Positions 22,406 through 33,952 of a stretch of 64,000 nt of DNA are shown here, one piece after another. The position numbers and the translations under genes were made by a program. Numbering within the stretch: position 1 is the first letter of the stretch; every line of letters starts with the position of its first letter. Where the stretch lies: the NCBI GenBank assembly GCA_023630585.1, contig CM042546.1:21674810-21738809 (forward strand), read 5' to 3'. The notes beneath the pieces are model-generated. The model searched no databases and was not told where the DNA came from. It saw nothing but the letters and a program-made list of their open reading frames with translations. The DNA comes from Cranoglanis bouderius. Taxonomy: Eukaryota > Chordata > Actinopteri > Siluriformes > Cranoglanididae.

Positions 22406-24100
22406 CTCAATCTGGCATGAAGGATTATTCCTAAACCTTATAGAGAGTGGTGTAGGGGGAAAATGTTATGATGTGATCAAACCAATGTACACAGCCAGTC
22501 AATGTGTTGTTAAAATTGACAACAAAAGAACATTTTTTCTTTCAGCAGCATGGAGTGAGACAGGGCTGCAGTTTAAGCCCCACCCTGTTTAACATATCAT
22601 GTTACATCAACCGATTGGCTAAAATGATAGAACAGTCTCCCATTCAAGGTCTCACTCTACACAATGCAGAAATAAAGTGTCTCCTCTATGCAGATGACTT
22701 GGTTCTCCTGTCGCCTACTAAAGAGGGTCTGTAGAAGATCCTGCAACTCCTCCAGTGTTACTGTCAGTCCTGGGTCCTGACAGTAAACCATCAAAAAACA
22801 AAGTGATGATTTTCCACAAAATATCCACATCTCAGGGACACATTTTCAATATCACACAGACACATAGAAACTACAAAATCATGCACTTACCTCTGCCTAA
22901 AACTCAGTTCAATGGGTAACTTTTCCTTGGCTGTGAATAAACTCAAATAGAAAGCCATTAAGAATTTCAAATAGAAAGCCTTTCTATGCCATTAAGAAAT
23001 CCATTAAAATTGATATTCCAATTCAAATCAATTCAAAGAAAAGCACCAAATAGTGGATAAAGGGCAGAGTTAGGCCAATACCATCAAATCTGAGAAGCAT
23101 TTAAAAACAAGTAACCCAGAATACAGCAAGACAGAGTACATGTGTGTGTATGAGAGGGATCCAAGTGGAACAGTGAGGTTACAGGGAGAAGAGGTAAAGA
23201 AGGTGCAGGATTTTAAGTACTTAGGGTCAACAGTCCAGAGCAACGGGGAGTGTGGAAACGAGTTGAAGAAGCGTGTGCAGGCAGGTTGGAATGGGTAGAG
23301 AAAAGTGTCAGGTCTGTTGTGTGATAAAAGAGTACCAGCAAGAATGAATGAGTACATCAGAGGGACAGCACATGTGAGATGTTTTGGAGACAAAGTTAGA
23401 GAGGCCAGGTTGAGATGGTTTGGACATGTTCAGAGGAGGGAGAGTGAATACATTGGTAAAAGGATGCTGAGGTTAGAGCTGCCAGGCAGGAGGCCGAGAG
23501 GAAGACCAAAGAGGAGGTTTATGGATGTAGTGAAGGAGGACATGAAGGTAGTCGGTCTGAGAGAAGAGGATGCAGGGGATAGGGCTAGATGGAGGCAGAT
23601 GATTCGCTGTGGTGACCCCTGAAGGGAACAGCCAAAAGGAAAAGAAGATTTAAAAACAAGTAACCCCAACACATACCATTATAAAGCCCTAAAATACCAG
23701 GAGCTGTAGGAGTCCCCTCTGCCAGCTGGACCTGAGACTGACTGACCTCTCACCTACGGAGGACACTGAGACTCAGGACCACATACTCACAACCATTCGG
23801 CCCAACCAAAAGGAAGGAAAAGTACATTACTTATTGGACAAACACCATTAATAATCAGCACAAACTGGAATGTTATTTGGCACTAAATCGAGAGTACACT
23901 GTGGCAGACTACCTGACCACGGTGACTGATAAGTAATGAAGAAAGACATTGACAATGTACAGACTCGGTGAGCACGGGCTGGCCATATAGACGGGCCGAC
24001 ACGGACAGACGTGGCTGCCCCGTGACAAGAGGCTGTGCTCCCACTGCAGCCTGGGGGTGATGGAGACGGAGCTGCATTTCCTCACAGAATGCCCCAAATA
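22405..24100 (+). mobile_element. LINE fragment, family A copy 1 (5' truncated)
   Basis: Reverse transcriptase blocks read LIESGVGGKCYDVIK, HGVRQGCSLSPTLFN and CLLYADDLVLLSP. A terminal zinc-knuckle-like LCSHCSLGVMETELHFLTEC follows at about 24030-24095. It shares its RT blocks with the copy at 30262-31825. An RTE fragment is inserted at 23118-23648. The clade is not assigned. Confidence 0.75.
23118..23648 (+). mobile_element. RTE-type LINE 3' fragment nested in family A LINE
   Basis: It encodes the C-terminal end of an RTE-like protein (REARLRWFGHVQRRESEYIG, then GRRPRGRPKRR) and ends GAACAGCCAAAAGGAAAAGA. A 19-bp direct repeat ATTTAAAAACAAGTAACCC flanks it (23099-23117 and 23649-23667). 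This is a target-site duplication proving insertion into the older LINE. It is 5' truncated. Confidence 0.85.
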
Positions 24101-26352
24101 CACAGTAAACAAAAGCTTTAGTCTAACACATTGCATAAATGCATGGACCACAGTTTCTCTCTACAAACAAACTGGGCAATGATAACCAACACCAGCATTT
24201 AAAACTGAAATAAACGCATTAACTGCAATTGCGCCATGTAAAATTCTCCACTGTAAGTCCCTTACTTTCTTAGCTGATGGTGACTTATGTAGAGCTCTCC
24301 ATTCTGGTTTCGTACCCTCCTCCATCTTGAGGATGGTGCACCAGGGTGTATCCACTCTATTATCTAAAAACATTCGATTCAAAGACTTGACAGCTTTTAT
24401 ACAAGCCTTTTCCAGAAGTCGGTTCAGAACCAATTAATGTCAAATTTTCAGAATACAAAAAACACCTTTACACTCTTCTAAATTAGGTGATAACAGGAAA
24501 AGAATTATTAGAATAATTAGGAAAAGAATCTCTGCAGTTTGGAATGATTAATCCCTCTGAGTAGTCCTCCAGCAGTTTGAATTCTTCTGCTGTGAGAGCA
24601 GACCTCCACATTTCCAGAAGGCCCAAATGTCCAGCAACTAAATCAACATTCTTAAACCCTGTTCCTACCAGCCGTGATAGATGTCCAAGGGTTGTTACTC
24701 CAGAAGCGAGAAGAAATCCTTCAAGTGCAGGGAAGGGGGCTTCACAAGATATATCCAAGCATGAACCATGAATTAAAGGTTCTTGCAGCAGCCAGTGGAA
24801 GGAACTTGTACTGCTGAGTCTTTGCACTATGAATAAAGTCCAAACTTTAAAAAGATTACAATAAAAAATTGGTAACTTGGACAAGTCCATCTTTTTAGGA
24901 TTCGACCAGAACAAAGGCTTGTCCAAGCCTAAGCCTTCAAAATTCTGCAGAATAGCAAAAGCTATAGAGTTCCAGCTTGAGTCCACTGGTCCAGTCAGAA
25001 GTCTCTGTGCAAATTGAAGCCGAAAAGCTGCTGTTCTAATCTGTAAATGTATGAGTCCATGTCCCCCTCTTCCTTGGGCAGATACAAAACAGCTTTAGGA
25101 ACCCAGTGCAGATTACCCCCCAAAAAAATCTATTAAAATTGACTGAACTTTTAACAAAATAATCTGGTGGAGGATCAACACAGACTAGCCGATGCCAAAG
25201 AGAAGATGCTACCTAAGTTATTAATAATCAATATATGCCCCCTGTATGACATTTTTGGAAGCAAGAATTTCCATTTGTCAAGGCGACCTTTTATGTTTTC
25301 CACAACCGCTTCAAAGTTTTTTGTACAACCACTTCATTTCCTATAAACACTCCAAGGTATTTAAAACCTTCCCTAGTCCAGGTTAAACCATCTGGGAGTT
25401 TTGGTTCACCCAGCTCCCAACCAGCATGGCTTCACTTTTAGACCAGTTTACTTTCGTAGAAGAAAAAGCTTTGAAATCTTTTAATAATTTTAGCAACAAT
25501 TTCACACCTCTCTGACAACTAATTAAAATAACTTCATCTGCATATGCTAATAATTTAAACACATTTGAACAATTCGAAATATACAATCCATCCAAATCTG
25601 TTTTTAATTTATTTAAAAGAGGTTCTATTGCTAAAACATAGAGAATACCAGACCAGACTCTCAACATCAACGTACAAAAGCTTTATCATAGAAATAAAAT
25701 TGGGACTAAAGCCAAACACTGCTAAGACATCCATAGATAATTCTGCTCAACTCGATCAAAAGCTTTTTCTTGGTCTAATGACACCAGACCAAAATCTAAG
25801 TTGAGACTTTTGCCAATGTCCAAAACATCCCTGATAAAGGATATGTTATAAAAAAATCCTCTACCAGGTACACAATAAGTCTGGTCGGGATGGATCGCTT
25901 GCTCCAATACTTCTTCCAATCTATTAGCCAGAGCCTTAGAGAGCAATTTATAATCTCACTGATCTCCAGTTTTTAATGTCATTTAAGTCTCCCTTTTTTG
26001 GCAACAAGGTAAGAACTGCTCTACGCCAACTTGTAGGTAGCCGTCCACTGGCTAGGCTTTCCCCAACTACCTCTAGTAGATCCGGACCCACCTCTGGCCA
26101 AAAAGACTTGTAGAAGTCGACTGGTAGCCCATCTACTCCAGGTGTTTTGCCACACTCCATACTTTCAAGAGCTCGTTCCAACTCCTCCAGAGTTAAAGCT
26201 TTCCTGAGTTCAGCATTAGCTTCTCTGGATAACTGAGGTAAATTCTCAAGGAAGACATTGCCAGCAGTTTGTTCATGCGTGAGTTCACTTTTGTACAGTC
26301 CTTGATAAAAACTTACTGCTCTTCTTAGAATGTCAGAGGGATGTGACAACAA
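24101..26352 (-). pseudogene. Tx1-type reverse transcriptase remnant
   Basis: Blocks in order are GKTPGVDGLPVDFYKSFW, LPTSWRRAVLTLLPKKGD, LSKALANRLEEVL, GLVSLDQEKAFDRVE, FKLLAYADEVILI, and KVRDLQWRILHGAIAVNAFI near the C-terminus. The catalytic box reads YADE where YADD is expected. A stop follows CPVCL, and the reading then continues RETVVHAFMQC. It is a pseudogene. Confidence 0.75.
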
Positions 26353-27429
26353 GACTCCAGCATCTGAGTGTAAGGCATGAATAAACCTTCTTTGCCCATT
26401 TTTCTTCTCTAAATTAAAGAAAAATTTGAGGGTGCATCCATCAATTCTATGCTATGAAAGCGAGACCTGACCAGAGCTCCTTGTGTGACTGTACCTAGCA
26501 GTTCAGCTAATAAGTTTTTCTTTTTATTAAGTTTCAAAATGGGTCAAATTTCCTGTACTATCAGCAAGCCCCCGAAGTTCTACTAATTCTTTTTCTATTG
26601 TTTTCATTGAACTGGTTATGTCTCTTGTGGCATTGCGAGTATATTATTGGCACAACTGCTGTAAACACTGGAAAGAATATTTTTGGCTTAATGGAGACAC
26701 AACACACTGTATCAAACTATGATCAGAAAAGCTCACTGGAACAATTGAACGGCTTCTAAAAAAAACTAAGCTGGTGTTTGAAGCCATAAAATCTATCCAA
26801 CCTCGCTAACGACATTAAGTTATCATAAGCATGAGCCCATGTATATTGCCTTCGAGTACCATGAATCTCATTCGATTTCAATCATTGAATGAGTCGTCTT
26901 CGTGAAGGCATGTGCGGTTCAACGTGATTCCTCAGTGCAACTGAAATCCCCACCTAGAAATAGTAAATCCTCGGGATTACAGTTACATAAAACATTACTC
27001 AGAGTATCGAGAAAAATCATTCTTTCCAATGCATTGGTTGGGACACAGGGATAAAAATAAAAGAACAATTTTCAAACTGAGCTATAACTTGTAAAAGTCT
27101 CCCTGTTATAATCTCCTCTACCTGATAAGAACAGGGAATAAAATTCTTAGAAAATAATAGCAACTCCACCGCTGGTTGAGGTCAAGTGACTTAAAACAGA
27201 TAAACCATTGAATTCTCTTGCCCGGTCAGAGGTATTTAATATATCGCTGTGTGTTTCTTGGGCAAACAAAACATTGATTTTTTTTCTGTTTAATTATCTC
27301 AAATAATTGAAATCTTTTCCTAATCTCTCTAGCCCCATTAGAGAAGCGACAACAATTTCTCCCATAAGTGATAAAAGAAAATACCTTAACAGGAACAGCC
27401 AAAGGAAAAAACACACAAAGAGATGATAT

Positions 27430-28556
27430 TTAGGCATTATCGTTACTAACACTGAGCCCTGATTGGGCATTAAGTTTGGCAAGAATATTCTTTAGTTGAC
27501 AGACTTCCTGGTTAGTAAAACCTCCATCACTCCTAAGAGCCTTTGCTTTTTCAATAAATTGTACCACATCGGGGAAATATTCTTCAACTTGAACTTTTCT
27601 GGCATTTTTTGTTCCTTTGAGAAAGGACTTTATATCCTCCATACTGTAAACCAGGCTGGGGAATCCACTCTGTGGTAAACTACATGAAACGCTACATTCA
27701 GAGAAGTCACTTTCACTCTCTGTATCAGTCTGACTCAAGTCACAATTATCCACTCTTTTTGCCTCTTGTTGCTTTAGTCTTCTCTTTGGAGGCGTTTTAA
27801 AGGCACAATCGTCTGAATCCAGCAAAGAACACTGAATTTGCTCTATATTGGCTGAATGAAGTTGCTCGACAGCTGCAGCAGGGTCATCAGTAGGCTTATC
27901 TCTCTCCCCTTCAGTAGGCTTATCTGTCGGCATTACTTCTGTTATTCTTTCAGCATTTGTTGTTGGTACCGATACTTATTCCAGGTACCTCAACAACAGT
28001 AGGCAACGCAGCGTCATTTTTCTCACCATCAGCTGGTGGATGACTTTTATCAGGCTTATTCAATTTGGTAGGACAAGCATGGATAAGATGCCCTGTTCCA
28101 CCACAACCCAAACATCTAATCTCACCATTTGTTGTGGCAAAAATGACATAATTAAGCTCGTCATGACAAAAATTTAAAGAAAGATCCGATTCGTCCAGGT
28201 CATCTTGTAGAATCATATACGTAGACATAGCACCTAAATGACACAACATGCTTCAAAAGCGGGGGCTTACACCCAATCAGAATCATCTTAATCTGAGAAA
28301 CTAGTTTGCCATAACGAAAGAGCATTCTGGTCAGAACTTCATTTGCAATGAAAGGTGGCACATTAGATAGAGTCACTTTTTTCGAAGGAGTAGAAAGAGG
28401 GAGCACCGGAGTAAAAATGCCATTAACCACTATCCCACTTTCTACCAGCTGGTTCGCTAAATCAATTGTCTTCACAAACACAACAATAGGCCCAATCACT
28501 TCTCCTACAGCCAGGCTACGTTCTTCTTCACTTACAGCTGAGTCTATTTTCACCAT
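27430..28556 (-). pseudogene. Tx1-type ORF1 remnant with CCHC knuckle
   Basis: The N-terminal segment (28200-28556) resembles the RNA-binding part of Tx1 ORF1 proteins. The next frame has CLGCGGTGHLIHACP, a CCHC zinc knuckle (around 28075-28120). The last part (27430-27933) is acidic with Asp/Ser-rich stretches. Three frames are needed, so it is broken. Confidence 0.7.
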
Positions 28557-28789
28557 GACGCCGTGTCAAAAAATCAAAACTCCCACCACCTGAGGCAGCC
28601 ATGTTCCCAGTACAAAACCGGGAGCAGACACCCTGGTATATTATACACCTCCTTACCCTCCCAACCAATTCCACAAGACTGCAGAATTAAAACCACCAAG
28701 AAACTGATACAAAAAAGGATAAAAATGTACAACACTCATACCTGGCCAAACGCTCACACTCAAAACTCCGCCCACTCACTCAGCACATG

Positions 28790-28855
<66 letters not shown>

Positions 28856-30252
28856 GACAGATATATATAGAGAGACAGAGAGACAGATAGAAAGACAGAA
28901 AAAGAGAGACAGATAGAGAGAGAGACAGATAGAGAGAGAGACAGATGTAAAGACAGAAAGAGACAGAGACAGAGAGAGACAGATAGAAAGACAGAAAAAG
29001 AGAGACAGATAGAGAGAGAAATAGATTGAAAGACAGAAAGACAGAGAGAGAGATAGAAAGACAGAAAAAGGGAGACAAATAGAGAGAGAGACAGACAGAA
29101 AGACAAAAATGAGAGACAGATAGAGAGACAGATAGAAAGACAGAAAGAGAAAGAGAGACAGATATATAGAGAGAGACAGAGAGACAGATAGAAAGACAGA
29201 AAAAGAGAGACAGATAGAGAGAGAGACAGATATAAAGACAGAAAGAGACAGAGACAGAGAGAGACAGATAGAAAGACAGAAAAAGAGAGACAGATAGAGA
29301 GAGAGATAGATTGAAAGACAGAAAGACAGAGAGAGAGATAGAAAGACAGAAAAAGGGAGACAAATAGAGAGAGAGACAGACAGAAAGACAAAAATGAGAG
29401 ACAGATAGAGAGACAGAGAGAGACAGATAGAGAGAGAGACAGATAGAAAGAGAGAAAGACAGAGAGACAGATATAGAGAGAGACAGATATATATAGAGAG
29501 ACAGAGAGACAGATAGAAAGACAGAAAAAGAGAGACAGATAGAGAGAGAGACAGATAGAGAGAGAGACAGATGTAAAGACAGAAAGAGACAGAGACAGAG
29601 AGAGACAGATAGAAAGACAGAAAAAGAGAGACAGAAAGAGAGAGAAATAGATTGAAAGACAGAAAGACAGAGAGAGAGATAGAAAGACAGAAAAAGGGAG
29701 ACAAATAGAGAGAGAGACAGACAGAAAGACAAAAATGAGAGACAGATAGAGAGACAGATAGAAAGACAGAAAGAGAAAGAGAGACAGATATATAGAGAGA
29801 GACAGAGAGACAGATAGAAAGACAGAAAAAGAGAGACAGATAGAGAGAGAGACAGATATAAAGACAGAAAGAGACAGAGACAGAGAGAGACAGATAGAAA
29901 GACAGAAAAAGAGAGACAGATAGAGAGAGAGATAGATTGAAAGACAGAAAGACAGAGAGAGAGATAGAAAGACAGAAAAAGGGAGACAAATAGAGAGAGA
30001 GACAGACAGAAAGACAAAAATGAGAGACAGATAGAGAGACAGATAGAAAGACAGAAAGAGAAAGAGAGACAGATATAAGGACAGAAAAAGAGACAGAGAG
30101 AGACAGATAGAGAGAGAGACAGATAGAAAGAGAGAAAGACAGAGAGACAGATATAGAGAGAGACAGAGAAACAGATAGAAAGACAGAAAGAGACAGAGAG
30201 ACAGATAGAAAGACAGAAAGTGAGAGAGACAGAGACAGAGACAGAGAGAGAG
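28790..30252 (+). repeat. GA/ACAG satellite with higher-order structure
   Basis: About 1.46 kb of GAGA, ACAGATAG and AAAGACAG words. The marker ACAAAAATGAGAGAC recurs near 29103, 29389, 29729 and 30014, giving alternating spacings of about 286 and 340 bases and therefore a duplicated unit of about 626 bp. Three overlapping minus-strand ORFs of up to 554 codons reading Ser-Leu repeats are artefacts. Confidence 0.88.
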
Positions 30253-30261
30253 ACTCTTTGG

Positions 30262-31825
30262 GAAGTTCGACCCTAATAATTACCGAGGCATCTGTGTGAA
30301 CAGTAACCTGGGGAAGGTTTTGTGCAGCATCATTAATTCGAGACTTATAGACTTCCTTATGAAACACAGTGTCTTGAGTAAAAGTCAAACTGGATTCATA
30401 CCAAATCACCGCACCAGCGATCATATTTACACCCTACACACCCTAACTGACCTACACGTTAACCAAAACAAAAACAAAATATTCGCATGTTCTATAGATT
30501 TCCAAAAAGCATTTGATTTAATTTGGCACAAAGGTCTATTTTATAAAATTCTTGAAAGTGGTGTAGGGGGTAAAACATATGATCTCATCAAATCCATGTA
30601 CACAAACAACAAGTGCGGAATTAAAATTGGCAACAAAAGAACCAAATTCTTCCCTCAGGAGCGTGGAGTGAGACAGGGCTGCTGCCTGAGCCCAACACTA
30701 TTTAATATATATATTAAGGAATTGGCCTCCATTTTAGATCGCTCAGCAGCACCCGGTCTCTCTCTACACCACTCAGAGGTCAAATTCCTGCTGTATGCAG
30801 ATGACCTGGTCCTGCTGTCCCCCAGTGTTCAGGGGTCTACAGCAGAACCTGGACCTGCTGCAGCGGTACTGTCAGGCCTGGGCCCTGACACTCAACCTCA
30901 ACAAAACCAAAACTATCATTTTTCAAAAAAGATCCAGATGTCAAGGAAACACATCACACTTCACTTTAGGGACACACAAAATAGAAAATCGCAAAGAATA
31001 CAATTACTTAGGATTGAAAATGAGTTCCACTGGAAATTTCAGTCCAGCAGTGAATGAGCTGACAGAGAAAACACGCAGGGCTTCTACACAATTAAAAAAA
31101 CAAATCCATATCCAAATTCCAATTCGAATCTGGCTCAAATGATATGAATCAGTAATTGAACCAATCCTGTTGTACGGTAGCGAGCTCTGGGGGCCGCTCA
31201 CAAACCAAAACTTTACACAATGGGACAAACACCCAGCTGAAATCATGCACGCACAATTCTGCAAATCCATCCTACAAGTTCACCGAAACACTACAAGCAA
31301 CGGCTGCAGAGCCGAATCAGGCCGATTCCCACTACTGCTCAAAATCCAGAAAAGATCCATTAAATATTGGCTCCACCTTAAACACAGTGACCCCCAGACC
31401 TCCCACTACAAAGCCCTGTGATGCCAAGAGCTGAGCCGAGAGAAGAGTCTCCTCACCCGGCTGGTCCTGAACCTCAGCTCACTGACACACACTAACACGG
31501 TTCTACATCAGGAGCAGCAAGAACAATCAGACCAATCAGACCAATCAGACCAATCAGACCTCACCAAATTATAACACTACAGAAACAAAACTACATCACC
31601 CATTGGAACACACAAACACAAGCACAAAGTAAAATGCAGTGCTATCTGGCCCTAAATCGACAGAACACTGTGGCTGAATACCTGAGCACAGAGACTGAAC
31701 ACCAAAACAGAACCACGCTGACTAAAGTACAGACTCGGTGCACACACACACACACACTGGCCATCGAGACGGGCCGCTATAAGCAGTCATGGCTCCCTAC
31801 AGAGCAGAGAGTGTGCAAGTGACTT
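30262..31825 (+). mobile_element. LINE family A, copy 2 (5' truncated)
   Basis: It begins in the reverse transcriptase (DPNNYRGICVNSNLGK). It then shows SKSQTGFIPNHRTSDHIYTL, CSIDFQKAFDLIWHKGL, GVRQGCCLSPTLFN and KFLLYADDLVLLSP. After a frameshift near 30830 it continues RKEYNYLGLKMSSTG and then LLYGSELWGPL. Frame breaks and a stop near 31141 make it inactive. The 5' end abuts the GA satellite. Confidence 0.8.
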
Positions 31826-32109
31826 TAAAAAATCCAAAATCCAAAAATACACCTTATTTGCATGCTCTACGTTTTCAGGCTCTGAGGGAAAAGCCTTGCG
31901 TGCTTTATTAGGCAGGGTCACAAAAAAATGATGAATGAAACATAATAAATGACACTTTTTATGCCACAGCACCTTGTTTGCCACACAGGGAATTGCCCCA
32001 AACTCTAAATTACATCTCAAAGACTTTTTACTATGAAGGATATATCATTTAGACTCCACAAATTACTGCCTTGCTGATGTTGAAATGTCGTATTATATAT
32101 TTTAAATGA

Positions 32110-32770
32110 TTTATATTATTGATTGATTGATCCATTCATTTATTTATCAGTTCACTAGCTAGTATCAGTGAGACATGAGCTCCAGAGATTATAAACAAAT
32201 AATAACTAGTAGCAAATTTACTTGATTGATTGATTGATTCAATGACTGACTCATTAATTGTCACTGATTGCTTGATTGATTGTTTCATTCATTTATTCAT
32301 TAACTGTTTCATTGATCAATTCATTCATTCAATGCCAGTGAGTTACTGATTGATCAAGGTCCTTAACCCTCTCTGCTCCAGGGGGTGTTGTGTCATGGCT
32401 ACCTCTGACCTCTGACCCCAACTTCCTAACATGCTGGGATATGCAGAGAAATTAATGTGATGTTACCATAGTGTAAATGGGAGAGATTCATTGTTTCACT
32501 GATTGATTGAGTCATTAATTGCTTCACTGATCAATTGATTCATTCATTAATTATTCCACTGATTAATTAATTGGCTGATTATTTAAATGCTTAATTGATT
32601 GACTGATTGACTAAATAATTGTTCTATTGGTTGTTTCACTGATTGATTCACTGATTGATTCATTGGTTGATTCACTGATTGATTCACTGATTGATTCATT
32701 GGTTGATTCACCAATTGATTCAATGGTTGTTTCACTGACTGATTCATTGACTCATTGATTGACACATCAG
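32110..32770 (+). repeat. Degenerate (ATTG)n / TTGATTCA repeat
   Basis: Imperfect tetranucleotide repeats of GATT/CATT/ACTG, densest at 32640-32760, with about 100 bases of unique sequence around 32360-32460. Confidence 0.75.
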
Positions 32771-33130
32771 TACTCACATCATGAATGTCTACTTCTCCTG
32801 GTTTGACTCTGAAGGCGTGCAAAAGTTTTTTATCGTAACAGTGTGTTAAACGCGCGTGTGTGTGTGTGATTGTGAGAAGGATATTTTTTTCCCACATATT
32901 TGCAGTTTGCAATTTAAGTGTAAAATCACCCAATTATCGTGCGTGACATATGAGCTTCGGCGTGTGAGTGATTCTACTGCAGGCATATTTATTTTATTTT
33001 ATTAGTTTTTATCTGAATCATTGTAATTAAAATACACTGCACTCATTATTATATCATATTATATTATATATTATGTATTGTAATAATTGTTGTTTACATT
33101 TTAACACATTACATAGTTAACTCTCATATT

Positions 33131-33134
<4 letters not shown>

Positions 33135-33202
<68 letters not shown>
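33135..33202 (+). repeat. (GT)n microsatellite
   Basis: About 34 GT units, the first of three GT runs within 330 bases. Confidence 0.92.
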
Positions 33203-33203
<1 letters not shown>

Positions 33204-33258
33204 AGACATGCAGGACCAGACAAACCCACAACTCCCTTGACCTGTGGATGTGGCTATG

Positions 33259-33261
<3 letters not shown>

Positions 33262-33304
<43 letters not shown>
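33262..33304 (+). repeat. (TG)n microsatellite
   Basis: About 21 units. Confidence 0.9.
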
Positions 33305-33307
<3 letters not shown>

Positions 33308-33410
33308 ACAGCAGGCATGCCCCAGGCTATTAGACATGCCACAATAGGAACAGCTTCTGAAACAACGTCAGGACAGCTGGTCCAAACAAGCTTCATGATG
33401 AGGAACACAG

Positions 33411-33413
<3 letters not shown>

Positions 33414-33456
<43 letters not shown>
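33414..33456 (+). repeat. (GT)n microsatellite
   Basis: About 21 units, following the same ACATGTGTG lead-in as the run at 33262. Confidence 0.9.
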
Positions 33457-33460
<4 letters not shown>

Positions 33461-33952
33461 CTTCAAGAGTTTCTTCCTAGAGTCCACGTTTGACACGTCA
33501 TTATTTACTTTTTTTTTGAACGTCAGGTCCTAAGCCTGACCCTGAGGTACACCACATCATCACGTTACACACTAACACACGTGACTTCTGCCGTACATAA
33601 CGAGAAAGTATCAAATGAAACGAATCAGCATCCCTGAGTGTTCATTCCCTTTGTTAGATTAAAAAATAAGCTTTATGATGGAAATACAAGAAAAGTGGAT
33701 TGTTTTATTAATGTTGTATAGTAATTGTTGATCGGCTTCAAATCGTATTTGTTGATGAGTTACTACGATTTTATATACGGATTACGCTCCAGAGTTTAAA
33801 TCACTTATTTAAGACTAGCCGTTCAATCAGGATTTAAGTAATAGTGCCCGATAACAGGAGGAAGTGTTTGCTCTGTTACAGTACATACGCAAGTTGAAGC
33901 GAGACTTTTACATACTGTACCTTACGCAGATTTTAGTCGTAAATGGCTAATT

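Larger units (their letters stand above)
24101..28620 (-). mobile_element. Tx1/L1-type LINE, minus strand
   Basis: From high to low coordinates it has ORF1 with a zinc knuckle, a degraded endonuclease, reverse transcriptase and a C-terminal Cys/His segment. It is about 4.5 kb with many frame breaks. Its 3' end meets the 3' end of the family A LINE near 24100, so the two elements lie tail to tail. Confidence 0.75.

Noticed and set aside
28760..30424. A 554-codon minus-strand ORF and two overlapping ones reading Ser-Leu-Cys-Val repeats
   Set aside because: It is a frame through the GA/ACAG satellite. All three minus frames are open, which is expected from a repeat lacking TA-purine stops on that strand.
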